From Semisulcospira habei (taxonomy: Eukaryota; Mollusca; Gastropoda; Semisulcospiridae), in assembly GCA_036245525.1 (NCBI GenBank), contig BTPG01000005.1, positions 174,638,784-174,702,783 on the forward strand: DNA of 64,000 bases, given 5' to 3'. The translations under genes and the position numbers were made by a program. Within the stretch, counting starts at the first letter, position 1, and the number at the start of each line of letters is the position of its first letter. The notes below the pieces were generated by a model. That model saw nothing but the letters and a program-made list of their open reading frames with translations, was not told the origin of the DNA and searched no databases. Positions 1 through 14,100 of the stretch are shown here, piece after piece.

Positions 1-538
1 CTTAGGAAGCAGGCAGGAGAAACATACATACACAAACACGAAGGTGCACTACTAAAATGTGGTCGGGTAAAGACATGGGTTATAAGCGAGACCTGATGCA
101 TCCTTTTTCAGGATGTAGATGATCGTCTTGCTCTATACTTGTGTATTTCTCTGTGGGCTGGCGATTGGGTGCCTGATAGGCAGGGGCAGGAGATTTAACT
201 GTTTGTCTGCCCAGCGCTGAGTGATTCCCCTGGGTCTGTATACCCCTGAATTCAAGTCCGGGTCTATCTGCTTTATGCTAAACTTGATGCTGTCATAATG
301 TTACAAGGAACATTCCCTGTGATCCAAAATGGGTGTTGGTTAGGCATTTAGCATTCTTGAACATTGCTCTTACGGTCATCTTTGGGACACATACCCAGAA
401 CAAACTAAGTCAGCTTGTTTCCCCATCTTTCACATTTTGCTAGCAACTCACACAAGCAGTGCAGGCACATCCTGAGAAAGTCTTGTTGCTGTATGTATAT
501 GTTAGGTTAAACGTCCGTTTAACCTACCATATTACCTT

Positions 539-631
539 GAACCCTTTGTGTGTTGGTAAAACCACTTTAGTCATGATGATTCCTACAGGAATCATCGCGA
601 CTAAAACTGCTACCGACATGCAAAGGGTTAA
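539..631. repeat. PH-C palindrome
   Basis: Foldback with core GATGATTCCTACAGGAATCATC and outer ACCCTTTGTGTG...CAAAGGGTTAA. It is one of a pair created by the tandem duplication. Confidence 0.75.
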
Positions 632-756
632 TATATAATATGCACTGCGCCGGCAATGATTTTCTTAAGCGTACATTTTGCAAGCAACTCACACAAGCAG
701 GCAACTCCTGAGAAAGTCTTGTTGCTGTAGGGACGTTTAACCTACCATATTACCTT

Positions 757-847
757 GAACCCTTTGTGTGTTGGTAGTGGTTTTAGTCATGATGATTCCT
801 ACAGGAATCATCACGACTAAAACCGCTACCGACATGCAAAGGGTTAA
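757..847. repeat. PH-C palindrome, second copy
   Basis: Foldback as in the first copy, but the arm reads AGTGGTTTT where copy 1 has AAAACCACT, its exact reverse complement. Confidence 0.75.
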
Positions 848-889
848 TATATAATATGCACTCTCCCGGCAATGATTTTCTTAAGCCTA

Positions 890-2005
890 CTCCTAGTCCT
901 ATATACATTTTGGGCGCTGAATAGGAATGTTGGCGAAAAAGAGGATGCATGAGTGTGGGGCCTACCTTCCTGCTCTGTGGCTCACTCAGTGCCGAAAATT
1001 GTTAGGCAACACAGACTGTGCAATTTTGCTTGGTTTTAATATCTGATATTACGTTAGACAAAAACAGAGTAGACAAAGGAGTAGTTGAAACGAATAAGTA
1101 CAGGCAGTAAACAAACTCCACAGAAGAGATACATCGCCAGTCCAGAGCTGCAGGTTTTTCTTGCATGATTTCAGAGTACCAGGGATATGCAGCTTTTGCC
1201 TTCCTGTCCATCTGTGACAACGATCAGTGTGTTTGTAGAATGTGGTTGTAGATCAGAACATCATGTCATCATTCACAAAGACAAAGTACGCAGTCACACA
1301 ATATTGCTGCGGAGTCTTGCAACTATTTGTAAATTATATCAAGACTGCCGATCAGATATCATGAAAACAGTGCCGACAGTAGGTACTGCTATTGGTGTTA
1401 AGAGGTGACCAGTTATCAACCATCATTCCAAGCCTGTGGCCTTACACATGGCGTAGCACATTTGAGCTAAAGAGACTGTGTTTGTATTAGATTGTCTATC
1501 ACTTCACTATCATGCTCTTGTCACGTGCCACTCATTATCTGGCTTTTTTTCGGCTCTGGAGGGGTGTTCTGGAATGCTACTGGCCAGGGTCCGGAGGGGA
1601 TATTGTCCACATCCTGGCACTTCTTCCTCTCTTCCAGACACCATTGCCCCAGCCATCTTCATCTGCACTCCCGCCTTCCCATCTTCCTTCAGGCTGTCTT
1701 TTTATATACTTCCACTTTCATTCCACTTCTGAAAGGTACTCTTTCACATTCCAATTAGGTCTTCCAATCATTTCCCTTTCTTTGGCTGACACAGCTCTTT
1801 CTTGTAGCTCATTTCTTTCATCTCTCAGTTCTTGCCTTTGTTGAACTCATTTCCCTCTTTCATGGCTGCCTTGGCCTCGCTTTGCGCTCTTGCACTTTAT
1901 GTGTGAGTGTGTGCATGCATGTGTGCATGTGCGTGTTTGTACCGTGTGTGCATGAACACGTGTTCATGAGTGTGTGCATATGTAGAACAAGACCTATACC
2001 CATAC
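890..2005. other. Intron, no recognised gene
   Basis: No convincing exon or transposon protein. It includes a pyrimidine-rich stretch (1490-1830) and GT-rich low-complexity sequence (1895-1985). Confidence 0.5.
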
Positions 2006-2130
2006 CTTCACTATGTTGTTGGTTTGCCAGGAAATGTAGCACACTGTAATCATTTCTTCCATTCCTTGCTTCAGTGTGCACAGGATATTTCAGAAGTTCT
2101 TCCAGAATGTCCATCTTTCCTGCACTGGCA
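2006..2130 (-). CDS. Exon 21 (last seen in window)
   Basis: 125 nt. It encodes ASAGKMDILEELLKYPVHTE, then NDYSVLHFLANQQHSE, completing one ankyrin unit and starting another. Acceptor GTTAG, donor GTATGG. It leaves a one-base phase, so a further exon must lie left of the window. Confidence 0.86.
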
Positions 2131-5100
2131 CTAACATCAGCAACACCAATACAAGAATTAGAATCCACATTTCATGATTATAAAGAGAAAGTAGAATCAA
2201 TCATTATGAGGGTCGAGAAAGTACCGGTGGGCAATAAAAAAAGAAGTGTTTCTATTTGATGCTATATATAATGCAGTTCTGTGGCCCAAGAGAGCTCGCA
2301 CAATGGTACATCTGCATGATTGCGACAAGGGTCTAACTGAAAGTGAAAGTGAGGGAGTGATCAGTCAAATGGCTTGCACTGCACAAGTCCCAAACTGTCA
2401 AGAGCACACTTACACTATGAAATCTGAAAGGGTAACTGAACATTCAGACTTTGATGGGAGTATTTCGTAATAATGTATGACAATTTAGGTGTTTTTTTTG
2501 GCACAATGCATGCAGAAGGGGATTAACGCCTCTCTGCTGAGATACAGCAAAAGACACCCAACTGAAAAATACATTTATCCTCCTTCTCAGGAAAGAGGAT
2601 CAGAAGCTGTTGGTAGAACTTTATGTCTCTGTGATTCCTACAGAAATTACCTTGACAAAAAGTGCTCCTGACAGCAAAAGCAGTTGCAAAGTTTATGCAG
2701 AATGATTCCAAATGTGAAGATAAAATTGGTAAAATTGGTATGGTGTTTACCAGCATGAGGCAAAGTCTCAAAAGCCCACGTGACTGCAGGTGCTTTCAAC
2801 CCCTTCACTGCCAAGAAAAAATCTACAAGAGGTTTATATCCTCAAGAGTTGCGGGGGCTCATGAGGATCTATGCCTCTTGGTGAAACCACTTTATACCTT
2901 TTTTTTTTTTAACGGCTTGGTTTCATTGATGTTAAACTGAACATGATTTTAAAAAAAACACAATCTGCATCCACAGCAGTGAAAGCTTTAACCCCTTGTG
3001 TGTGCAGCCTCCAGTACTGTTTACAGCACCAGTGGCTGCACACAAAATGAGGTTGTGCCCTTGTAGATATGCTAGGGGTAGGCTGAGTGACTGTAAAGTG
3101 TAACATAACAGAGAGTTACTCACGCCAGGCATATCGGTGGTACAAGATGTTTTATCTTCTTCCCATCGATCACCTCTACAACAGTCTCACAATGATTGAC
3201 ATCTGCCTTGCCCTCAGTTAGCTGTAAAAAGTATACAATTCTTATAATAATAATAATGATGATGATAGAAGGATTTTCTAATATTACGTCTGAACTTTAA
3301 TCTATATGATTGCACACAGAATAGAATTACCAGACTAAAACTGTAAAACAGCGAAACATGGTTCATCTGTGATATGATACAACTCAGATTGACTCAAAGT
3401 CCCTAAGTTAGAATTACCTACAGCCCATCTTAGTTGTTTATAGTTCTTTTATGTTCTTTTAAACCTCTTCTTAAACAAGATATACATGAGTCACTTTACA
3501 AATACATATGAATTTAGTTAATCTGTTTCGTTGCGCGGCGGCTCACCTGGGCGGTTTTTGTTGTCATAATATGGTTATTATGCTATAGATTAAAAAAATT
3601 TTTTTTTTTTTACTTACTTAGATGTGTGTGCATACTTAGCACAATAACTCCTATACATATGTGTGGTTTGGTATTTTTGAGTTTGCTTGATTGTGATGTA
3701 TGTATGTTTTATGTGTTGATCTTAATATGGACGCTCGTCAGTTACACCACAAAAATTCCTAATGTTTATGCATCTGGCAATAAAGTTTATCTTATCTTAT
3801 CTTATATCCTTATCTGTAAGTACTATAATGTTGCTTGCGTATGGCAGCGTACACATTTGAAGCTTTTAGGCTCAGTATGATTTGGTTTAACAAGTTGTGT
3901 GGTTGTTTTTTTGTTTTTTTTTGGTCTAACATCACCAATGTGCGAAATGACGTTAAATAAAATCCTGAAATCCTGACGACAAAATAATGATAATATTAAC
4001 ATCAATAAAAATAATATGATAATATAATTATAGTCATCATATTTTTGTCAGTTTCTTTTAATACATTCTGCCACATGACCGAAATCCCCAAATTTTGAAG
4101 CTGTCCTCTGAAGGATTGTATTACAATTCTAGAGACAGATCAATCATGACTATTCAAGGGTGGTGCCAGAATAGCTTGGCGCCTATCCATGCTCAATCCA
4201 TGTCTTGCTCTGGTGCATTGGGGCTGAATGAGTTAAGTTGTTTACAAAAAAGTGACTAGATGAACCATGTTTTGCTGTTTTACAGTTTTAGTCTGGTAAT
4301 CCTATTCTGTGTGCAACCATAAAGATTAAAATAATGGAAGAGGTTGTTTTGCAGTTTGTTTTCTGTTGTTTCCTTGCAATATGAATTACAATCTATTTAA
4401 ACTTTTATCTGGCACATTAGTGCCCCAAGTACAGTAAGAAACTGTTTAATAAATAATAATAATAATGAATGGTTCTTGTATAGCGCAAAATCTTTTTGTG
4501 GCAAAAACTCATTGCGCTAACACACGCAGTCAAACATGACATAGACGAATACAATAACATTACAAATAAATACAACAGGACCACGGATCTACGACAGAGG
4601 AAAAGCAAGCTGGAAGAAGTGAGTTTTCAACTGAGCCTTAAACTGAGGGAGAGTAGAGAGATTTCGAAGACTGACAGGCAGCGAGTTCCAAACTGAAGGT
4701 GCAATGAAGCTGAATGAGCGTTCACCAACAGTTTTCAAGTTACGCTTTGGAGCCTTCAAACGTTTCTCACTGGAGGACCGCAGAGAACGTGAAGGCTGGT
4801 ATGTGCAGAGTGAAGCAGAAAGGTAAGCCGGTAAAGTCCCGTCAAAGTGACAGTATGCCAGAGTTGCCATCTTGTACTGGCATCGAAACTTTACCGGCAG
4901 CCAGTGGAGTTCTTTAAGCATGGGTGTCACGTGGTCGCGTTTACGCTTCTTTAGAACAAGCCGTGCAGCGCTGTTCTGAACCCTTTGCAACCGACATACC
5001 TGTTCCATGGGCAGACCTGAATAGATGGAATTACAATAGTCAAGGCGGGAAGTTACCAGCGCAGTGACTAGTCTAGCCGAAGCGCGTTCAGAGAGATAAG

Positions 5101-8100
5101 GCCGGATAGATGCAATGCGTCTGAGCTCCAGGAATGAGGCTCGACAAACACTGCTGATTTGATCGTGCATGGCCAGTGTCTGATCTATCTTGACACCAAG
5201 ATATCTAACTGATGTTTTGAAGGGAATGGTGCTGCCAGCAATGTTGACAGAAGCACTGTTTACAAGTCGGAGCCGGGAGGTAGCACCAACAGGAATTACT
5301 TCAGTTTTGTCAGCATTCAACATCAGCTTGTTACTATTCATCCACGTTAAAACGTCGTCTATGCAAGTTTCAATGCCTGACAGAACTGAAGAAAACTCAT
5401 CAGGAGGTGCGCCCTTTGACAGCTCCGTGTCATCAGCGTATTTGTGGAAGTCACACTCATGAGCAGAAATAACGTCTGACAGAGGCTGGGAGTATAATGT
5501 AAATAAGACGGGTCCCAGGACGGAACCCTGAGGAACTCCGTACACAAGGGGGCTTGGAGCTGATACAATACCATCAAGAATAACACACTGACACCGGTCA
5601 CTGACATATGATTTAAACCAGTCAAGAACAGTGCCTTTCACTCCATATGTCATCTCAAGCCTTTTTAGTAGAATGGAATGATCAAGCGTGTCGAATGCTG
5701 CACTGAGGTCCAAGAGGGCCATAAGAGAGACGAATCTCTCATCTGCCTTTACCAACAGGCCATCAAGGACACTCAGTACAGCAGTCTCTGTGCTATGATC
5801 CTTCCTGTAGGCAGACTGGTACACTTCTAGAAGACCATTACAAGACAAGTGTTTCTGAAGCTGTCCCAGGACGACTTTCTCAAGAATCTTTGAAATGAAG
5901 GGGAGATTGGAAACTGGTCTATAATTCTTCAGGTTATTTGTATCGAGACCTGGCTTTTTCACGATAGGCGTAACTACAGCTTGTTTAAACTGTTCAGGGA
6001 CTAAACCTGCGGAAAGAGATGAGTTGACAATGGCAGTTATCACCGGGACAAGTTCAGAAAGGCACTGTTTTGTGAGGGAGGTTGGGATCGGGTCCAACAT
6101 GCAACTCTTGGAAGGTGATTTAACAATTAGCTCAAAAATCTCCTTCTCTGTGACAGGATCAAAATGTGAAAGCATGGGACTGTCGTACACAGCAAAAGTA
6201 GCTTGTGCAGATGAACGAGAGTCCAGTTCATCACGCAGAAGGCTAATTTTCCATGAGAAGAAATCAGAAAAACGCTGTGGTAGTTCAGAACGGAGGATGT
6301 CAGATGGGAAGGCAGTGGATTTTGATTTGCCTAGGAGTTCGTTAGTGACTGAAAACAACTGTTTGCTGGAAGAGACTGCAGAGTCAATATCTTGTCGCAG
6401 TAAAACTGTCTCTTGGCCGCTAGGAGAAACGAACTTGCAGCAGCCCTCTCCTTAACGAAGATCTCTTTGAACACAGCGAGTCGGGTCTTCCTCCATCGTC
6501 GTTCAGCTCATCTCCTTCTGCGTCTCGCTTCCCTGACCCCCTCAGACACCCAGGGGGCAGAAGGACGGTCTCTAACACGTCTAGTGACAGCTGGGGCATG
6601 TTTGTCAAGGACCCGTAGAAGCCCGCTGTTGTAGTCATTTACGAGACCATCGAGATCTCGGTCAGGACACTGTTTAATCATGGAGTCTGCTAAGGCCTTC
6701 ACATCAGTCTGAAGGTCAGTAAGACACACCGCTCTGAGGTGTCTGGAGGTAACAAGCCGTGTAGGAGGTGGAGGCTTGGTGAAAGAGAGGCCACAGGTCA
6801 CAAGAAAGTGGTCAGACAGATCAGCACAGTCCTGCACTCTCTCCAAGGACAGCAGACTGCCCTCACTATGAACCACAACCCAATCCAAGATGTGGCCAGA
6901 ACGATGAGTCGGAACATCAACAAGCTGGCGAAGACCGAAGTCACCCAGTATAGTTTTCAGTTTATTCACCTGAGGGTCAGAGCGGTCGTCGAAGTGAAAG
7001 TTAAAGTCTCCTAGGAAGGAGACATCGCATCGGCGATCTGTGTAACTTGACAACAGTTCCGGGAATTCCCGAAGGAATGCAGAATTTATCAGTTTGTTCG
7101 ATTTGCTCGGTGGAGGCCTGTACAAGGACACAACACAGGTAGAAGTACTGTTCACTGTCAGTCGCATCTCTACACATTCGAAAGACGTGTAATCCAAGAC
7201 CCTGAATGACGCAGAACCGGAAAGGCTGGCCCGTGTAATGAAGGCGATCCCACCACCTCTCGATCCGGTACGGGGAAATGAATGACAGTTATAGCCATCA
7301 GGGGTCATAGCAACAATGCTAGCTTCATCACCCTGCGAGTACAGCCACGTTTCAGTCAGCATAAGTACATCAGCTTCATTGTCTACGATCATGTCATGTA
7401 TGTCAATAACCTTAGGACGGCATGAGCGAGCATTAAAACACAGCACTTTCAGATCACCATGTTTATGTTGTTTAATCTTCCGTCGATACCGTTTGCGGGG
7501 CAAACCAACACCGATATCGAGCAGGCGAAGGCGTGAGGTCAAATCTGGGGTCAAGCGGGTCGGTGACACTGCGAGGAGTTGAGCGCGCTCGTAATGTAAA
7601 CGTATATGCAAACTGCGCTCACCTTGCATCAACTGCTGGTCTCCGCACGATCGGTTATGCTGCACGGGCGCGACACACGAAGCAGGTGAACACAATGGCG
7701 AAGTGTGACTGCTCAAAACTGCAAACCTTGTCGACAACACGGCGCACAGAACTAGCAAACGAAGAGGTGGATACGCACAAAGTGCCCACCAAAAGAAAGC
7801 CTTCCACATCGTAGAGCAGTAGTCCAAAAATCACATTGAAACAAACACAGGAACCGCACAAACAGACGACAGAGATCAGAGCGTGAGATCACTCCAGCCT
7901 AGGCGGCGAACGACCCTTAACCCTTCTGTTTCACAGATGCTTGTAAAAACACACCCCCTAAGATTTTGTATGGACCCCTTCTATGGGCCCCTTCAAGTCA
8001 CTGACGTAACACTACAATAATAATGACATCACACAAAAAGATTTAAAATCTTGAAGTGGAATCATACACACCGCAATGCAAATCCCAGGTATTTTCAAAA

Positions 8101-11100
8101 TAACTGCTGAAGACAACTGAGTACTCACCTTGTATACCTTCATGTACAATGTAAATAGAATGTACTCCTGGTAATAAACAAGATCTTGTTTACATCATGA
8201 GGAACCTGAGCACTAATGACAATTAATATGGCGTTTATTTCATGTACTTGGTCCATTTCAAGTTTTTAGGCCTCAGAAAAGGTGTGTCAACAGTTACGTC
8301 ACGCTTAGCATTCTGAACAGGAACTGAATGGAGATACGGTCATAATGTATGAAAATGAAGTGTAATGTGGTCACGTGCAGGTATTTTTAATTCAGTGATG
8401 TAACTGACCTCACCTATGACTTTTCAAATTTGTTTAATGGCAAATGGTTTCAATTCTAAGACTCCTGCTTTCCATACTTTCACTTAGACTACTTCAGAAA
8501 ACAGTACAATGTGGACTTTTTATTTGTTTGAGGATTGTTTCTACTATGCTTCACAATGTACAAAAATCAGACTTCTTTTCAGCTAACTTGAGTGCAAGTG
8601 TGTTCTTGTCACATTATATGAGTGCTTGTTGTGTACAATTCATCATAAATAATCAAAACATAATTCATAATTCTGTCCAAACTAAAACATTTGGTCAGCA
8701 CACTTTTGTTTATCTAGCCCCAGTGTTATGGAATACACTTCCTCTTGAGATCAGAAACAGTGAGTCTGTCTCCAAGTTCAAGAGGCTGTTGAAAACTCAC
8801 CTCTTCAAGCTTTACTTTGAATTACTGCCAGTGTTTGATGCCCTTGTTGTAGTTCTGTAATCCTCCTATTTTTAGACTGAACGTTAATTCGAACATATTA
8901 TGTATACATTGTTGTTTAGTTTGTTGTAAAAGTGGTGTGATCGCGTACTGTGTGCTTGTTATATGCAAATGTCATTGTATTTTTGTTTTTGTGTACAGAT
9001 TGTAAAGCGCTTAGAGCTTTGGATTAAGATTAAGCGCTATATACACACTCATTACTATTATTGTTATTATATTCAGCCATTACTAATTGTTCACAAATTT
9101 GCTTTTATCATGAAAGCGGAAAATGTGATAAGAGACATGACTAAATCTTGTTCACACATACATTCAAGGTCTACTCTTATTCCGCATCTGTAATTAATGA
9201 TGCAAATCCTTGGCAATAAGAATATACCCAGTGTGCAAAAAGCCATTGGGCCACTGCTCGCCTGCGTACGGCCGTGCACAGGCCAACGGTGGTCCATGTC
9301 GGCCCAATGACCTTTTGCGCATTGGGTAGTGACTGCTTATATTCTATTCATATTGTTGACATCAAATCCAAAGAGCACACCTTTTAGTAGTTAGCTGTAC
9401 TTATAATAATAATAATAATAATAATAACTGTGTAAACTTTGGACAAAACAAAACACATCAGAAGTAGTAAATCAGAAGTAGGTCAAAACACAAACATCTT
9501 CTGATGCAAACAGTGGATTAACCCATTCACCCCTGACACACTACAGCAGGAGATGGGTCGACCATGATAATTCAAGGGTAGTGCCAGATTAGCTTGGCGC
9601 CGACTGGCGCCAAGCTAATCTGGCACTAAACTTGAATTATCATGGTCGATCCATCTCCTGCAACAGGTGCATAGTCGTTAGATGACACCTCCAAAATTTG
9701 GGAAATACGTGCATCGGGCTGAATGAGTTAAAATCCCACGCAAACATGCAATATTGCATGGTTGTCGTGGCTTTTAATATGCACTGTTCGTGTCTACTGC
9801 TGAAGTTTGTGACATAAATCTATTTTATGATACAAGGGTGACACTAAATTTAAACAGGGCAACACTTCAAAGCTGTCTGTTGAGTAGCAGACGATCTAAG
9901 TGAGGAGGCCCCCCTCTAGGGGCAATGGAAACTAACCAATCAGGAAACTAGAAAAAACTACCAAGTGAGTAGGAAAAGCACTGTCAAGGGAGAGAAGTGT
10001 GCATGATAGACCAATGAAATCAGGAAACTACTGTCAGTACGACTTTGGTATTAAGGGCGCGCAGTGGCACTGCGCTCATTACCGCCTTTGTCTTTGACAG
10101 CAAGAAGCATAACAGATCGACGGCAGCGAATTGTTTGACTTTCTTCCCGCCCCCATCCCCATAATACCTCTGTCCTATTTTCTTTTACAGGGGAAAAGGG
10201 GGGGGGGGGGGTGGCAGCTCCCACACTCATTTGATTGGTACCCCCCTTTTCCGGGGATTTGCAAGGATTAAAAGTTTCTTCGCTATTGGTTTAGGTAACA
10301 TTTTTGGGGGATGCATATGACATTTTTGGGTACATATGACAATGTGCTGTTGTAACAGTATTTTTAATTTTTCTTTTAAGTAGCAACACAAAATTAAATG
10401 TGGCATTTTTCAATCTATGTGCGTGTTGTGTCGTCCTTTGTAGCATAGAAATTTTTTATGTGGAACGAAAGGAACATAAAAAGTAACATACAAAGAAAAC
10501 GTTTACAAAGAAAAGATTGGTTTGAGACTTCTGAACAAGAAGTTGCTAAATCTGACTTTCTGATAAGCTATGCTAACTGAGAACAAGAAACATGAAACTC
10601 ACCAAAATTCTGACAGCATCCACAGATTCGTTCAGGGCCAGTGAAAGTGGTGTCTTTCCAGTAAGATTCTGCACGTTGACCTCTGCCCCTAGACCCAGCA
10701 AGTCCTTGAGGGCGACGTAAGACACATCAGGTTGGAAGGTGTTGGCTCTGTCCCAGAACGGATCTTTCTTCTTGAGCAGGTAAAAAATTGGTGTACTCTT
10801 GGCTGTAAAAAAAGAACAATGAGGCAATGTTTAACACTTTGCCTACTATTGTTAGGTGAAATCCGACACCAGCTTACTTTCAAGAAAGCTGGTCCTAGTT
10901 TCTCCTGACAATGTTGGGCAAAGTGTTAATTAATTCCCCCTGCCCCTCCACTTGAGTCACTAAGAGTAATTCCAAAATCAGAATCAGAAGGCACGAAGGT
11001 AATCTGGCACTGCCCTTGAAATATTAAGACTAATCCATCTACCACTGTGGTGTCTTCACCCACTTAGCCCCGGGATCCTGCTGTAGGAGATGGCTTGATC

Positions 11101-14100
11101 ATGATAATTCAAGGGTAGTGCCAGATGAGCTTGGCGCCTGAAAGCGCCAAGCTCATCTGGCACTACCCTTGGATTATCATGATCACGCCATCTCCTACAA
11201 CTGGTGCATAGTCGTTAGACAACGCCTCCAAAAGTTTGGAAATGTGGCCGTGGGGTTGAGAGGGTTAAAGGTGAATATATCATAAAAATCTTACCACCAA
11301 CCATCAACTTGAAGTCAGTAGGTCAAACAGTCTCCGAGAAAACGCCAGAGATAAAATTGACCACAGACAGATCGACCTTGGACAGGTTAACAAAACTGTC
11401 TTATTCCGCTCTAGTAAAATAGATAGGGAAAAAACTGAGCAAGGTTTCACTGTACCTTGATCCTGGTAGCTTGCAGGGTCATCCTCTTTGTTTGGTGGCT
11501 GATAGGATGAAGGAGAGATCCATTTGGGCTTTGTGACGGCATTCACATCACTCTTCGCAACCACCACTAAATTTCTCAGGAACTTGCGGGCATTCTCAAA
11601 TTTTAGTTGCCACACCTTACTCACCTTCTCAGACAAAAACCAGGCACTGTCCCACTGTAAAGCAAACATTAAAAAAACACACAAAAAATAGTACTTGCAA
11701 TGAAAATAATAATGCACAGTTCTGTGACAAATGTTAAGCCATTTAGCCCTGATGCCCTACAGCAGAAGATGAATCGACCATGATAATTCAAGGGAAGAGC
11801 CAGATTAGCTTGGTGCCTGATGGTGCCAAGCTAATCTGGCACTACCCTTGAATTATCATGGTCGATTCATCTCCTGCAACTGGTCATTAGGTGACATCTA
11901 AAATTTGGGAATTGCACCCATGGGGTTAAATGAGTTAATACATGTAATAATATAATAATAATAATATCATAATGCACAGTTCTCTCCCCTGAAAGTGCTT
12001 TTACCTATTTCCTAAATTATAGCACTGGCAGTCACCCCATTTTGGTTTCAAACATTTTCAAATTATTCCAGGTATGCTGCATGCATAAGCTCATGATAAT
12101 CTACATCCCTTAACCCCTTCACAGCCAGCGGATGCAGATTGTGTTTCTTCAGTCGTAATTAATTTGATGCCAAAGAGCCTGAACTGCCCCAGAAAGATGG
12201 ATTCAACATGGTGTTAAGAAGAAGCATAGATCCTCTTCAGCCTCTGCAACTGCAGGGGCCCATGCTGGACGTTGTCTCTTGCAGTTGGATCGTGTTTACT
12301 TTTTCTCAGCAGTGAAGAGCTTAATTATATGTGGAAGATGAGGATGTCTGAGGGAATTCATATGAACATATTTATACCGCTTGTGACGAGTATGTGATGC
12401 AAGCAGACAGAAGCGCCGTGTTTCCAAGATGGTCATAGGTCTGAGCCATCTCCATCAGCAGATTCTTGTAGTTCTTCTTGTGCCCCTTCACTGTCAGCTG
12501 TAAACACAAAGATGTAGGCATGAGCCACTTCAGAGAATTTTATTTTAAAAGCAGAGATGTAATATGATTTAAGGCATTGTGAGTTCATTCCCCTGATGAG
12601 CTCTTTGTTTTTGGATTATTAAAACTAAAATAATGTCGTTACTTGACACTGATCTTCAATGTGCTGTCTTACTTTAAGTTTGCACCCTAACATTTCATGC
12701 ATAGATCTCCTGAAAATGTGACTGTTGGCATCAATCTCTTTACAAACACAAGCGTGTTGGCGCATGTACACACTAGATTCTCATGATTCCCTGCAGAATG
12801 TCAAGTCAAACTGGCCCATCCGGGGCGAGAGAAGTCTTCTTTTACTGTCACTTCAGTTGCAGAGTACCTGACCGCATAGCAAACCATCTTGAAAATTTAA
12901 TTTTTCTTTAAAATGTATTTTTTTCAAAAAATACTTACCGATGACATTACTAATTGGGAACCTTCACTTAACTCATCAATTTTAGCCCCAAAAAACTTAC
13001 TGTGTCCCTCATACTAGGGGAGGCAATCACTGGGGAGCCATAGCCCGGATACCCCGAGTGGCCTCCCGTACTACCGTATCCGGTAGCACACTCACCTTTT
13101 CCTGCCAGTGACAGCCTTAGCACCATTGTGGCAAGCGGGGTAGGAGGGAGGGACCTCTGAGTAATGTCATCGGTAAGTATTTTTCGAAAAAATACATTTA
13201 AAAGAAAAATTAATTTATTTTCTCAAAATCATTACCGATGACATTACTAATTGGAATTGCGAATAGGAGGTGGGTGCCGCAAGTTTGGAACCCCTCCCAT
13301 TGCAGCACAGAGCGCGCACTATTGAGGCCCCTCCCTATGCGCCCACTCCCGACAATTTTAGCTAGGTGAACCTACGGCACCTGAGACGCCGGGAGGGATT
13401 GCTGCGCCGCCGAGATGTACCCCACAAACCAAGATAGGTGCGCTGGCTGGATAGGTCTCGTGGGTAGAAGCGGGTGAAGGTAGATTCGGCCCGCCAACCC
13501 ACGGCTGCCACAATATCCCTCACTGCACAGTTATGGTCAAAAGCGGTACTCACTGCCACTGCTCGGACTCCATGAGCCCGGATGCACCTCTTTTTCGCTT
13601 GTTCTAGGCCGAGCTCTTTATACGCCGAACAGATCACCCAAAGTATCCAGGCCGAGAAAGTTTGTGCCGAATTGTCTCGTCTGCCCAGAGCCAAGGGCAG
13701 GAGAGGTTGTGATATCACTCATTGCACAGATCAGCCAACTTTCCTTTTGCGACACTCGCTATCCCTCCTCGGACTTCATGGGCCCGGGTGCGCATCATAC
13801 GGCCTGCTCTGGGATGAGCTCTTGTACACCGGCCGAATCACCCAGCGTAGCCCGTACAAGAATTCTTTGTGCCGAAATGTGTCGTCTGCCCGACGCCCAA
13901 GGGCAGGAAAAGGCGTGAACGCCCTTGTCTATGTGGCTTAGTTCTGCGCATGTACACTTTAAGAGCCCTGACAGGGTCCTTTAGGCGTGAGTCCTGTGGC
14001 TGATCCGTCACCTCGAGATGTCGGACTGTTACGACTTGTAAGGCTGACGTAGAAACTCGGTCTTTAGCCCAAAAAGGCAGGTCCTTCCGCAGTTGTACCG

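Larger units (their letters stand above)
431..889. repeat. Tandem duplication of about 220-240 bp
   Basis: Copy 1 (431-671) and copy 2 (672-889) share the order: ACACAAGCAG, GAAAGTCTTGTTGCTGTA, a PH-C palindrome, TATATAATATGCACT, then ATTTTCTTAAGC. They differ by small indels and by a short inversion inside the palindrome. Confidence 0.85.
4445..7918 (-). mobile_element. L2/CR1-like LINE, nearly full length
   Basis: On the minus strand this has an apurinic-type endonuclease followed by reverse transcriptase, then a short 3' UTR and a TAA-repeat tail (4449-4465). Coding capacity is broken only by one TGA (6508-6510) and one frameshift near 6395. The clade assignment comes from the RT motifs and tail; other CR1-group clades are possible. 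The 5' end is estimated. Confidence 0.85.

Noticed and set aside
1050..1220. Possible exon 22 on the minus strand
   Set aside because: An acceptor-like site exists, but there is no good donor in the needed phase and no ankyrin pattern.
6024..6455. Plus-strand 143-codon frame over the LINE
   Set aside because: Antisense shadow of the RT gene; no motif.
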